A program made the position numbers and the translations under genes. The notes under the pieces are model-generated. The model was not told the origin of the DNA, searched no databases, and was given only the letters and a program-made list of their open reading frames with translations. This document shows positions 29,791-40,720 of a stretch of 64,000 nt of DNA, in pieces (position 1 is the stretch's first letter; the number at the start of each line of letters is the position of its first letter). Origin of the DNA: Ilex aquifolium (lineage: Eukaryota > Streptophyta > Magnoliopsida > Aquifoliales > Aquifoliaceae); the NCBI GenBank assembly GCA_951799425.1, contig OX637409.1, forward strand, positions 17,334,460 to 17,398,459, written 5' to 3'.

Positions 29791-32191
29791 TGTCACACCC
29801 CCACCCCGGATCACATAGGGTGGGCGGCGGACCGGCCACCAAGGCCTTAACCAACCAACCCTGTGCATAATAAATGTAAAATACAGCGGAAGACAAATAA
29901 TAAAGTGATCCAATTCATCGACCTAATGAATACCAGAGGAATAAACTAAACATCACCAACATCATTATTAAACTCATGTAAAACAATGAATAACCATAAG
30001 GTTCACTACCCTAAGTAGAAACAACATTATTCCTAAAACAAATGAATATTTGTCTCAAAAATTATAAAAGACATTTATTCCTAAAGACCTTCAATAAAAT
30101 AAATCTTCAAGTTCTTTAATCCCTTGTATATCAGCAGACTTATTCCTCTCCCTGATCCTTTCCTGAAAAATGTTATATGTTTGGGTGAGCACAAATGCCC
30201 GTGAATAGCAACCACCTCTAATGAGGTGTGAAAATAAATCCCACAGTTATATATAAAAATAAACTTTGATACACACATAAGTACAACAACTGTACCCCAA
30301 CCCCTCCCACATAATCATTTAAAACAAAATGCTCTCATGATCACAAATAACTTTATAAATGAAAAGACATTTATAATCCAAAACAACACCCATTTTCACA
30401 AATAACTTTATAAATGAAAAGACATTTATAACTCAAATACATTTGTCAAATCATGTTTGTTACCACTAGCCTGGTAACTGACCCCGTCTCTTGTTACCAC
30501 TAGTCTGGTAACTAGCCCCGTCTTTTGTCATCACTAGCCTGATGACTGGCCCCTATGTGCACATCCCTATACCGACCACGCCAGTATACAATCTCGTTAC
30601 CATTTAGACCTGATAACCTAGTCCCCATCTCATAAACATGATTTTCACACACACACCAAAACTGTAGTTTCAGTCCCAACGCACACAAAATTTTCCTTTC
30701 ATCACCAAAGCAATGATATAAAATTATCTCACAAGTTTTCCAAAATGCACATATATAAAAATTCACAATTGCAAAACATTTAATTGCAACCCCAAACATC
30801 AACACATATATATCATATATATGAAAAATTCCACACACACGCACCCACACATTTAATATAGAAAATTCTCCCAAAAGAAGTAGTAAACTACTCACCTTGA
30901 TTTCCAAAATCTAATTCAAAGCACTCTTTCTCAAGCTCAATGCAATCACCACCTAATCCAAAATAACATATAACAATCAAGCTCTATTCCTAACTTCGTC
31001 GTTTCGCGATTATATATTTAATTTTTATACTTCCTACCAATTGATATATACTTAATATATCTTTTACATATAAATATTCTTTCTAATACGAGGTAATAGG
31101 GTGTAGAAGTATTCTGGACAGTTTAGAAATTTTTTTTAAAGTTTCGGGGTCAAATCACAATTTTTGAAACTTTTGGGGTCAAAGTATAATTTCCTTAAAA
31201 ACGAATTTTCTGTTTTCGGGCCTGCCATAAATTTTCTAGAATAGTATTTAAGGTTCTAGAGACCCATTTTTCGAAAATACAACCTCAATTTGATTTATTA
31301 GAATAACCATTGATTTTTAAACACTTAATCGAAACTTTTAGGGGTCGTTTCAAAATTTCAGAAATTTTTCAAGACTCGGGGGCTGTTTTGAAATGACCAT
31401 ATTTGTTTCAAACATATTGGTTCAGTTCTATAAATTACCAAGTTCCATGGTAGTCAAGAAATTGAGTTTATAAAAGTATAGGGATCAAAACAAAACTACT
31501 TAAAACTAAGGGGGAGGTTTCCATAATTTCTAAACTTTCATCTTCTTCAACCTTACGTCCAGACAGCTTCTGTAACTTTTCTTTTTCTCCTTTTTCTTTC
31601 CCAACATCTTCTTAACACAAACACCACCCTATTATATTAGAATTCATATATTTGAACCCTATAAACCTACCCATATGGATTCCTTGCAATATTATATCAG
31701 ACTACAAACTTGTATATGTGTACATATAATGATTAAATACAAAATTAAATTCCAATATGAAGACTAACCTTGATGATCAAATCTTCTAGTTTCCTTCCTT
31801 CTTCTCTAAATCCCTTCCCTCTTTCTCTTCCTTTTTCTTTACTTGAAACCCTAGCCTCTCCTTCCTTTTTCTTATTCTAACGTATGTGTAGTTGTTACTA
31901 TAGAAAGAGAATATATATATCCATCTATCACTGAACGTCTAGGGCAACAAGGGGACTTATTTTAATCTCACTTTTATCCTCCCTTTTTTTTATTATTATT
32001 ATTCTTATTTTATAATTACCCTTGGTACCCAATACACTAAATATACATACATATATATATATATATATATAATTTAACCATAAAGCATCCACGTACAACT
32101 AATTCTAAATTTTTAAATAATTTGGTATATTTTTATTTATCTATTTATTTTATTAGATATGTCCAAACAAATACTTGTATTGGGCATTACA
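29791..32191 (-). mobile_element. Solo LTR (chromovirus-like) inside the Tat element
   Basis: 2.4 kb beginning TGTCACACCC and ending GGGCATTACA, with near-identical 5-bp flanks tgttt (29786-29790) and cgttt (32192-32196). There is no internal region or coding sequence. Its end structure and an inner gggtgagcac phrase (about 30183) are shared with the LTR at 56642-58605, which has a PBS, so I read it as a solo LTR of a related family. Orientation is taken from that comparison. It separates antisense units 2 and 3. Confidence 0.7.
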
Positions 32192-32196
32192 CGTTT

Positions 32197-32888
32197 TACA
32201 TGTCTTGTATATCTTTTACTCCCCTTGCCCCCATACTCCAATGAGGTCTCGACCTTGTTGGAGTATGGTTCTTGAGAACTTGTTTAAGTTTGCGACTCAT
32301 AGTGTTTCGAAGCGGTAATGTCTCGAGCTGTCTGATACTGTAGGTTCTGGGCTGCTTATTCCGTCGCCTGCCCCTCTGTGCTCGAGTTGTATGGTCCTGG
32401 GCTGATTAGCCCGAAGTGTATGGGATCGAGCTGGGTAAGCGCTGCTCGGCTATCTCTCATGCTTGTGCAATACGATCTTGGATTGTTGTGTACGGATTTT
32501 GGAGGAAAAATAATGAAAGCATCGTTATTTGCGTTCATCTAAGTTCACCTTAAGGCCGACTTTGTTAACTTCTGCCATGAAGCCTCTTCATTACAGAAGT
32601 GTAACGGTTGCCCTTTAGCTTCCAATGGTTGTCCACTTCAACTTAGTTCAAAACTTTCCACTCTCCATATTTTTACTTCTCCTTGGAGTTTTTCCTGAGT
32701 GTTGCTCACTTTGTGGCTTCATGGCTTCTTCCTCTACTTCTTTGTTCAAGTAGCGTGCTTAGATTATGATCGAAGAAACGTGGTATGCTGTGTTTTTACT
32801 CCCTGCTGCTATCACTGCGCCTTAAGTGGAGGAGGTTTGGAGGCGATACCTCTTCTCAGTTGGCTTAACCATTCAGGTCCTACCCCGA
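32197..32888. other. Tat interior between the solo LTR and antisense unit 3
   Basis: Contains loosely repeated words (tcgagctg, tcctgggctg, gggctgatt) at about 32300-32460, like a decayed tandem array, and then what is probably the upstream region of unit 3. No clear TATA box. Confidence 0.35.
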
Positions 32889-33888
32889 TGAACCATGCAA
32901 CATTCTTCTTTAGAGGGAGGTTTGCATATTTGAGGGTGCATTCGAGATGGGTCTCCGTTTTTCCATTCACCCATCCATAGGGCGGATTTTTGCCTTTTTT
33001 GGGCTCTGCCCTTCGAGTCTTTCGCCACAGGGGTGGGGTACTCTTGTGAGCTTCTTCGTTTTCTGGTGCTTGCAAGGCCACGATCGTTTTCCCACGATTT
33101 CTGAGTTCCTTTATTTTTTTTTGACTTTGACTTTGACATGGCCCCTGCTATCGTCGCTTCACATGGAGGCGTCATGTTCCAATGTTAGTTCTCAATGCTC
33201 CTGGTTCTCTTGAGGGGTGGTTTCAGCGATTCTTCTTTTTCTCTGGGGATTCTTGGGAGTCTGTCAAGTCTGAGCATTCCCGAGTTCCTCGCTCCTGGGG
33301 GTGTATCTTGGATAGAGGTAAGAAAACAATGGCTATGCATTTTCTCTAAAATGAAGAATATTTCCACCTCGAGGCTTAACTATTTCTTCTTTTTTTATTT
33401 TATTTTATTTTATGAGTGCAGATGGTCTTAGGCTAACACCTGAAGAGGTCATTAGGGTTTGCCAACTCTGCCGCGCTGAGGCGATTTCCTTCTCTACCCT
33501 AGTTACTGCTTAGAACCTTTTCAAGCTCGGTATTTGTCCCGACCCGATTACTATTCTAGTTTCTGCTCCAATTCTCCCTCCTCCTATTGCCAACGTGGGC
33601 TTCTCTCCAGTTGGGTCGGAAGAAGATATTGCCGCCTCTTCGAGGAGGAAGAGGATGCAACACCAGGACTTCTTTTCTCCGCGGCTGTCAGATTCCTCTT
33701 CTAGTGAGATGACATTCACGACCAGCGAGCTGGAGCTAGCATTGGGGAAGACGATGTTGAAAAAGTAGCTTTTTGAGGCCGAGTAGGAAAAGGACGTGCT
33801 GAAGACCGAGAATGCTCAGTTACAAGCGAAGAATGAGCGGCTGGGGGAGGAGGTCCTAGAGTTGAAGAAGAGGATTGAAATGCCCTGA
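32889..33888 (+). pseudogene. Antisense ORF unit 3 of the Tat element (PF04195-like)
   Basis: The PF04195 domain is at about 32947-33213: GLRFSIHPSIGRIFAFFGL, then SPQGWGTLVSF. After frameshifts, a single frame from about 33421 (DGLRLTPEEVIRVCQL) runs through a Ser/Glu/Arg stretch into a coiled coil (ENAQLQAKNERLGEEVLEL) and ends at TGA 33886. That frame is broken by TAG at 33511, 33766 and 33784. The start is uncertain; ATG 32889 is a guess. A 3' end like those of units 1 and 2 (cttgtaatttcaaactttattgaa-type text) follows at about 33903. Confidence 0.7.
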
Positions 33889-34039
33889 GCTTCTTTCTTA
33901 GTTCCTTGTAATTTCAAACTTTATTGAATACAATATGGCTTTTTCCTTTAATTCCTTATTTTTCTTTATCTGTTGTCGTCTTGACCTAATGGTTAGCTAG
34001 GCTCAAAATCCCATTCGAGCGTGCGCCTTCAGGGATTTT

Positions 34040-34590
34040 AAAACTCATTGAAGGCTGAAAAGCCTAGTTGAGGTCATGCGATTGAAGAGCTCACAACTTT
34101 AGGGGAGTTGAGGAACCCTTGGGAAGCTGAAGAGCCGAGCTGAAGAGCTCTTAGGCTTAAAAGCCTAGCCGAGGTTGCGCGGCTGAAGAGCTCGCGGCTT
34201 TGGGGAGTTAAAAAACTCCTGGGAGGCTGAAGAGCTCTTAGGCTGAAAAGCTTAGTTGAGGTCGCGCGGCTGAAGAGCTCGCGACTTGGGGGAGTTGAAA
34301 AACTCATTGGAGGTTGAAAAGCCGAGCTAAAAAGTTCTTAGGCTGAAAAACCTAGTCGAGGTCGCGCGGCTGAAGAGTTCGCAGCTTGGGGGAGTTGAAA
34401 AACTCCTGGGAGGCTGAAGAGCTCTTATACTGAAAAACCTAGTTGAGGTCATGCGGCTAAAGAGCTCATGGCTTGGGAGAGTTGAAAAACTCCTGGGAGG
34501 CTGAAGAGCTCTTAGGCTGAAAAACCTAGTTAAGGTCGAGCAGCTAATGAGCTCGCGGCTTGGGGGAGTTGAAAAACTACTTAAATCATT
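34040..34590. repeat. Tandem array (~88-110-bp units) between integrase and antisense ORFs
   Basis: Five to six diverged units built from ggctgaagagctc, gcttgggggagttgaaaaac, tcctgggaggctgaagagc and gaggtcgcgcggctg. The Leu/Ser/Arg-rich ORFs across it on the minus strand are by-products. An array in the same position, with unrelated sequence, is present in the Tat remnant at 59080-59380. Confidence 0.85.
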
Positions 34591-34639
34591 CATTGTGTAA
34601 GTTTGCTGGCTAGAATTTCAAATTCCATTGATTGAAAAT

Positions 34640-35830
34640 TAGATGTTTTATAATTGTTTTTCTTCCTTCACACCACCTTGTTGTTTATGACCTTATTGGT
34701 AATACCGCTTCAGATGATTTGTGTTCCAGGAGTGTGGCAGATCCTTTCCTTCTTCAGTTTGCAGCTCGTAATTTCCAGGTCGAATCACCATTTTCACAAT
34801 GTATGTCCCTTCCCAATTTGGACCATGTTTTCCATGCGTGGGGTCTTTCCTTTTTGGGAGAAGTTTCTTAAGGACCAGATCTCCCGGCTTGAAGCTTCTC
34901 CTCCTTACTCTCCGATTGTAGTACCTCGTGGTGTTTCTCTGATAAGAGAAGACCCGCTGCAGCGCTTTATCTCTTTTTTCATCCAGGAGATCGAGGTTGA
35001 AGAGTAGAGATCGGGGCCAAAGAGCTCAGTCCATGCTGAAGGAAACTCGACTTCAATCGGGGCCATGGCCCCAGTCCCATAATCAAGACTGAAAGTGGTC
35101 TCGTTGGTGGCGGTTTGCATAGTGGTTTGGTAAGCCCATAACACTGCCGAAAGATGATCAACCCACTGGGATTTAGAAGCTTCTAGCCTCATTTTTAATG
35201 CCAGCTTGATCGTCTAGACGGTGACCTCTGCCTACCCATTCGACTGCGGGTGCGCGGGTGCTGAGAAATTAATTCTTAATTCCCAACTCTGTGTAGAAGC
35301 TTGTGAATCTCGGATTGTCGAACTGTTTTCCATTGTCTGAAATTAGGGTTCTTGGGATGCCGAAGTAGCAAATTATTGACTTCTAAACAAAATTTCTTAC
35401 TTTCTGCTCGGTTATTTTTGCTAATGCCTCGGCTTCCGCCCATTTGGTGAAATAATCCACAGCAACTACTGCGAATTTACATTGTCCAAAGCCAACTGGA
35501 AGAGGCCCCAAAATGTCCAACCCCCACTGCTAAAAAAGCCAAGAGCTAACCACTGACGTGAGTTGCTCGGGAGGACAGTGCTGAAGCTTCTCGTGGATCT
35601 GACACGCATGGCATTTCTTCACTATCTCTTTGGCATCTCTAGCCACTATGGGACAGAAGTACCCCTATCGGAGGGCTTTGTTGGCCAGAGTTTGGGCTCT
35701 GATGTGATTCCTGCATATGCCCTCGTGAATCTACCTCATAATGTAGTCTACTTCGAGATCTGTAACACATTTTAACAGGGGAAAAGAAAAGGCTCGCTTG
35801 TAGAGCTTACCTTGCACTGGGTGAACCTTG
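34640..35830 (-). pseudogene. Tat integrase
   Basis: DNA-joining enzyme of the element. On the minus strand one reads LDILGPLPVGFGQCKF and VDYFTKWAEAEAL (first Asp motif), then GIPRTLISDNGKQF (second Asp), HPQSNG with the Glu two codons later, then WVDHLSAVLWAYQTT (about 35115-35160), and the C-terminal FKPGDLVLKKLLP and GPNWEGTY in another frame. Broken by stops (TAG where CAG is expected in several places) and at least one frameshift near 35000. I see no chromodomain, as usual for Tat. Confidence 0.85.
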
Positions 35831-35885
35831 TTGCTTTGCTTTTTAGCTTAGCTGCTTCCTTTTTTTCAGGTGGGAGGTGTCATTC

Positions 35886-36440
35886 CTACAGAAAGGAAAC
35901 AATGGGATCCATCCATAACGCAGCCTCATCTACCAGCATGACTTGATCCTCATTGAGCTGGACGCTTGGCTCAAGTAGGACCTCCACAAGTGTCATCCCC
36001 GAGAACTCCTGTTGGGCCGCCGTAGCCAACTTGGCGAGTGCGTTAGCTCTGTAGTTTACTTCTCTAGGTATCTGGACCAGCTTGGCAACCATGAACCTCC
36101 TTAGCAAGCTTCGTACTTTCCTCATGTACAACGCCATCTTGTTGTCCCAGGCCGCATATTCTTCCTCCACCTGTCTAACTACCAATTAAGAATCACTGTG
36201 GATGATGATATGTTATGTGTCCATTGTCAAAGCCAAGTTTAGACCGGCTATGAGGGCCTCGTACTCGGCCTAATTGTTGGAGGCTTGAAAGTTGAACCTT
36301 AGCGCATACTCCAGGTCATACCCTTCCGGTGAAGTCAGGACCAGCCCAGCTCCACTCCCCTGCGTATTCGAGGCGCCATCTACATATAACTTCCATGTTG
36401 GGACGTCGGTGATGTGGTCAAGATTTTTAGGCTGATCTTC
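35886..36440 (-). pseudogene. Second (archaeal-type-like) RNase H of the Tat element
   Basis: Reads WKLYVDGASNTQGSGAGLVL, AEYEALIAGLNLAL and HSDS, followed by the ORF 36185-35886 with REVNYRANALAKLA. These are the DG, E and D motifs of an RNase H fold. It lies between RT-RNase H and integrase, an arrangement known from the Tat group. In-frame stops occur before AEYEAL and after DT and DS. Confidence 0.8.
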
Positions 36441-36449
36441 AGATACTGG

Positions 36450-37745
36450 GGTGAACTATGCTATGAAGTCTACAAACATCTGGCATTTGATTGCCGTCCT
36501 TGGTTTGAACTTGATGTCGAACTCACTGAGCTCCATGACCCACTTTACTAGTCTCCCAGATTCCTCGGGTTTGTGTAAGACTTGTCTCATTGGTTGATCT
36601 GTCAGAACTTCAATGGTGTGTGCCTAAAATTAAGGTCTCAGTCTTCTTGCAGCGATGAGGAGGGCAAGGACGAGCTTCTCCATTTTGGGATATCTCTCCT
36701 CGGCCCCCTTGAGAGCCTTGTTGTAGAAATAAATGGGTTGTTGCACTCTTTCTTTATCTTTGACTAGGGCGGTGTTGGCGAAAAAGTCTGATATGGTAAG
36801 ATATAAGGTCATGATTTCTCATTCTCGCGAATTGGCCAGCACTAGAGGCGAAGCCAAATATGTCTTCAGGGATTGGAAGGCTTTCTCATATTTCTCATCC
36901 CATTGGAAAGTGGGCTTTAGTACCTTGAAGAATGGATGACACTTGTCATTGGAGTGCGAAACAAACTAATTGAGTGCTGCAATTTTTCCAGTGAGGCGCT
37001 GTACCTCCCTGGTGTTAGCTGGTGACTTCATTTCTAGAACGTCCCTTATCTTCTTGAGGTTTGCTTCAATGCCTCGAATGTATACTATGAATCCTAGAAA
37101 CTTTCTTGTCGATACTCCGAAAGCGCATTTGGCTGGGTTCAGCTTCATCTTGTATTGACGCATGATCTCGACCGATTCCTGGAGATGCTGGATATGGAGC
37201 TCAGAATTAAGAGATTTGACTAACATATCGTCGATATACACTTTGATTGTTGAACCAAGCTTTTTCTGGAACATTTGATTGACTAGCCTCTGGTAGGTGG
37301 CCCCGACATTCTTTAGCCCAAAAGGCTTGACTTGGTAGCAAAAATTCCTTGCTCTGTAATGAAAGAAGGTTTTTCTTGGTCGTTGGGATCCATTTTGATC
37401 TGGTTGTACCCTGAGAAGGCATCCATGAAACTAAGGAGCTCGTGCCCTGCTGTGGCATCGACAATAAAGTCGATCCTAGGCAAAGGGAAACTATTCTTAG
37501 GGCATGCACGGTTCAAGTCCGTGAAGTCAATGCATAGACGCCATTTTTCATTGAATTTTTTAACCAACATCACGTTGGCTAACCAGGTCGGATAGTCGAC
37601 CTCTCTAATAGCCTTTGCTCGCAACAGTTTGGCCACTTTTTCGTTGATCGCCTTTTGTCTCTCTGGTGTGAACCTTCTCCTCTTCTTTCTGACAGGCTTG
37701 CAGTTGGGATCGACACTGAGCCAGTGCACGATTACGTCAGGATCG
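36450..37745 (-). pseudogene. Reverse transcriptase and first RNase H of the Tat element
   Basis: The RT N-part at 37729-37340 has NEKWRLCIDFTDLNRACPK and LLSFMDAFSGYNQI. After a frameshift near 37320, the catalytic YIDDMLVKS (YxDD intact) lies at about 37220, then LNPAKCAFGV and KFLGFIV. The first RNase H follows, with KPIYFYNKAL-like text PIYFYNKALKGAEERYPKMEK (residues spread over 36812-36630). Broken by one main frameshift and several stops. Confidence 0.9.
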
Positions 37746-37940
37746 ATCCCTTCTATGTATTCCTGTCTCTAAGGAAAAATGTCAACGTTTTTCTTTAGGA
37801 AGTGAATGAGTCTGTCTTTGATATCTTGAAGCAACATCGAGCCTACGAAGACCACATGTCCTAGATCTTCATCCACCTACACTGGCTCCAACTACTCTAT
37901 AGGTGTAGGTCGGGTTTCAATCTCGTCTCTCATGTCTAGA

Positions 37941-38480
37941 TCATTCAACTGAACAAATTTCACCTCTTTCTGCCTCATGGATGCCACATAACACCCTGGA
38001 GAGGGGCTGATCTCCTCTTACCACCCCGACTCCATTCTCTATAGGAAATTTTATGACCAGGTGATATGCCGAGGGAACAAATCTAATGGAGTTGAGGGAG
38101 GACCTATCGAGTACGATGTTGTAGGCAGAAGACCCGTCTACCGCCAGATAACGAATTGTGATGGTAATCTGGCAAGGGTGGTCTCCTAGTGTGAGGACGA
38201 GCTGGATGGACCCCACAGGTAGGACTCTCTCCCCCGAGAAGCCCAGGAGATGGGTTCTTATGGGTTCGAGTTTTGACTTGTCTATACCGAGCTGATCAAA
38301 ATCGGAGATAAAAATGATATCAGTCGAACTGTCATTGTCGATGAGAATGCGATGCAAAATCTTATTTGCAATGATGGCGTTGAAGACCAAAAGGTCATCA
38401 AGGGGGAGTTGACACCCTTCCAAGTCGGCATCCGAGAAGGTTATCTCCATGTCTCTGTGCGGGATTTTTTGAATTGTCAA
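37941..38480 (-). pseudogene. Aspartic protease domain of the Tat element
   Basis: A 179-codon open stretch. The active-site region reads RILIDNDSSTDIIF where relatives have D-G/T-G/S-S, so the residues after the catalytic Asp are altered. Downstream are LPVGSIQLVLTLG and SSAYNIVLDRSSLNSI, typical of the Tat protease. The frame is lost on both sides. Confidence 0.8.
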
Positions 38481-38489
38481 AACATTAAG

Positions 38490-39225
38490 GAAATCATCAG
38501 ATCTGGCCCTCTAGGTGTAGGCACGCCTCGTCGAGCTGGACTCGCCTCCCTGATAAAGCCGCCAGAGATGACCCTTATCTCTCCTAGGGTGGCCCATCAA
38601 GTCGGTCTTCCCTCTCTCGATTGTTTCGATCTCTTTTTTCCCCTGCCACATAATGCCGCAAATGGCCCCGTTGAATCAGATACTATATCTCTTTTTTGAG
38701 TTGGATACAATCATCAGTATCATGGTCAATGTATTTGTGAAAGTTGCAATACTTGGTGGCATCATGCCTCCAAGGGTCAGACTTCATCCTTGGCGGCCAT
38801 CTAACAAATCTCTAGTTCTGGACCTCGTGGAGGACTTGAGAGATGGTGGCGTTTAGGGGGGGGGGGGGGGGGTGAGTCGGGCTAGTGCATATCTTTGTTG
38901 AAGTTCCAGGGTGGGGAACCAAGGCGATCTCTGACGTTTCCCCTTCTCTTTGGGGAGGGCTCCTTTTCTCTTCTAGAGGATCGGTCTCTCCTTGGGGACT
39001 GATATCACCTTTTCTCTTTCCTTGGGTTGTGTTCCCTTTTCTTTTTTTTTTCTCCCTCATTTGTTGTTGATGGACCTCCCTTCAGCGGAGGGCCTCCTCC
39101 CCGTTTATATATTTCTCGACTTTAGCAGGCACCTCAGGCATCGTTGCATGTGGGTTCTTGGCGATTGAAAACAGAAGGTCCTTGGATTGGAGGGCAAGCC
39201 TTGACATGAAGGTTGTTAAGGCAAA
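38490..39225 (-). pseudogene. 3' part of Tat gag with zinc knuckle
   Basis: Read on the minus strand: basic and Glu/Pro-rich sequence (REKKKRKGNTTQGKRKGD, about 39055-39000), then a C-x2-H-like knuckle KYCNFHKYIDHDTDDCIQLK (about 38750-38690) and ATMPEV words further 5'. A run of 17 G (38856-38872; C on the coding strand) disturbs the frame. It is the continuation of the gag piece at 51060-52013, separated by the Athila insertion. Confidence 0.7.
38856..38872. repeat. G17 homopolymer
   Basis: Seventeen G in a row within the Tat gag (C on its coding strand). Confidence 0.9.
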
Positions 39226-39230
39226 CTTGT

Positions 39231-40423
39231 TGATTAGTATTTAATAATGCATTAGTTTAGTGGGTAATGTGAGTTATTTACATGGGTTAAAATGTTAAAT
39301 GTCTTAATTTATTTGGAATTTGGTATGATTTTAGTGATGGAAGTTATGTTCTCATTTTGCAAGTAAATAATATAGATTGGAGGAGTATTGGTGAACTTTG
39401 AGTGGGCAAGAGTTTAAAGCTAGGAAGAAGGGAGTTACTGTTACTTGCGTCCGGACAGAGATTGCTATTGTGTCTGGACGGAATGTCCAGAATGGGCAAG
39501 CGAAGAGTTTGAAGGTTGGGGCTTACTGTCACTTGCATCCAAACTGGACTTGACTTGCATCCGGACGTGTTTTATTACACACCCAGGAGTCTGAAGTGTA
39601 GTTGCACCCTGACTGGTCCTCCTGATAAATATAAATAGTAAAATAGTTGTTAGGTTAAGGGTTGATTACTTTTCTATTCTTTTATGGTTTTTGCGACTAT
39701 GTCTGGCTAAGGAACCGAACTAAAGGTAGGGGAGAAGTTTTCAATGAAATATGGTATTGCTATTAATTCAAGGGTTTAATGGTGTGTGTTATTCATTTAA
39801 TATAACTATTTTTTCTTAGTAAAGTTTTTGCTCTGTAAAGATTCTTGATTCGTTGTGTCATATACATTGATTGCTTGAATTTTCCTGCGAGTCAAATAAC
39901 TAGTTATTTTATGCTTAAGTTAATTAACATAGTTTTCACAAAATAATATAATCAAGGGATTATGTGGTTAGGTCAGGAATTGATTTGTTAAGGGAGTTTG
40001 ATTTGTTGTAGACTCCGGGCGTTGCAGATGCTTGAAATCGGCAGATGAATTCTTAGATTTTTCCAGATAGAATCTTGGTTATAAGGATTGGTGTTTTTGT
40101 GTACTTATTGCCAAATCTTCCGATTGTGATCACTTATCAGCTTGATTCTCAGTTGAGTCTGAAAACTGAATTATTAATAATTACTGTATGATTTGATTGG
40201 GTATCCTTGATGCTTTAGTATTTTAATTATTGTTTTAATCAGTTTACCTTAATCTTATCAAGTGAAACATTTTTCCAAGAAAATTCTTCAACAAGTTTCT
40301 TTTATTGAATTTGTTTTGTGACTCTGTTGTTTTCGCAATTCCCTGAGGGTTCGACCTCGAATTCCTGAGAATATATTACTTTGCACAACCTAAGCTTAGG
40401 TTTACATTTTTGATGGTGTAGCA
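39231..40423 (+). repeat. 5' LTR of the Athila element
   Basis: 1193 bp, TG...CA, TATA box tataaatag at about 39630-39638. It includes the CGTCCGGAC-type motifs at about 39448, 39473 and 39560. Confidence 0.93.
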
Positions 40424-40447
40424 AGTTTTTTGCGCTGTTCCCAGGGA
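40424..40447 (+). promoter_or_regulatory. Degenerate primer-binding site of the Athila element
   Basis: agttttttgcgctgttccca follows the LTR. Athila elements usually have ttttggcgccgttgcc here (tRNA-Asp type); several bases differ, so the site is decayed. Confidence 0.55.
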
Positions 40448-40720
40448 ACTGTTGAAGACAAGGAGCCATTGTAATATCTGTAGGAGTTCCTTGACTTATG
40501 ATTCTTCAAAAATCTGGTAACTTCATTCCATTTTGTTTATTTTTGCTGAGATTCATTAATCTTGTTAATTAGGTTTCGTTTCTTGCCTTTACTTTTTGCT
40601 TTTGATTATTTTATGAGCTCTTGGCATATTGATTCAAGTGGACTATTGATAAGAGAAGATTTTGATATTCTGTTTAGAAATTTATTTGACTCATCCGATT
40701 CATCTCACACACTTCACACA

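Noticed and set aside
29791-32191. Cut-and-paste DNA transposon
   Set aside because: The ends are short TG...CA-type LTR ends with a 5-bp flank duplication and match the style of an LTR with an adjacent PBS elsewhere in the window.
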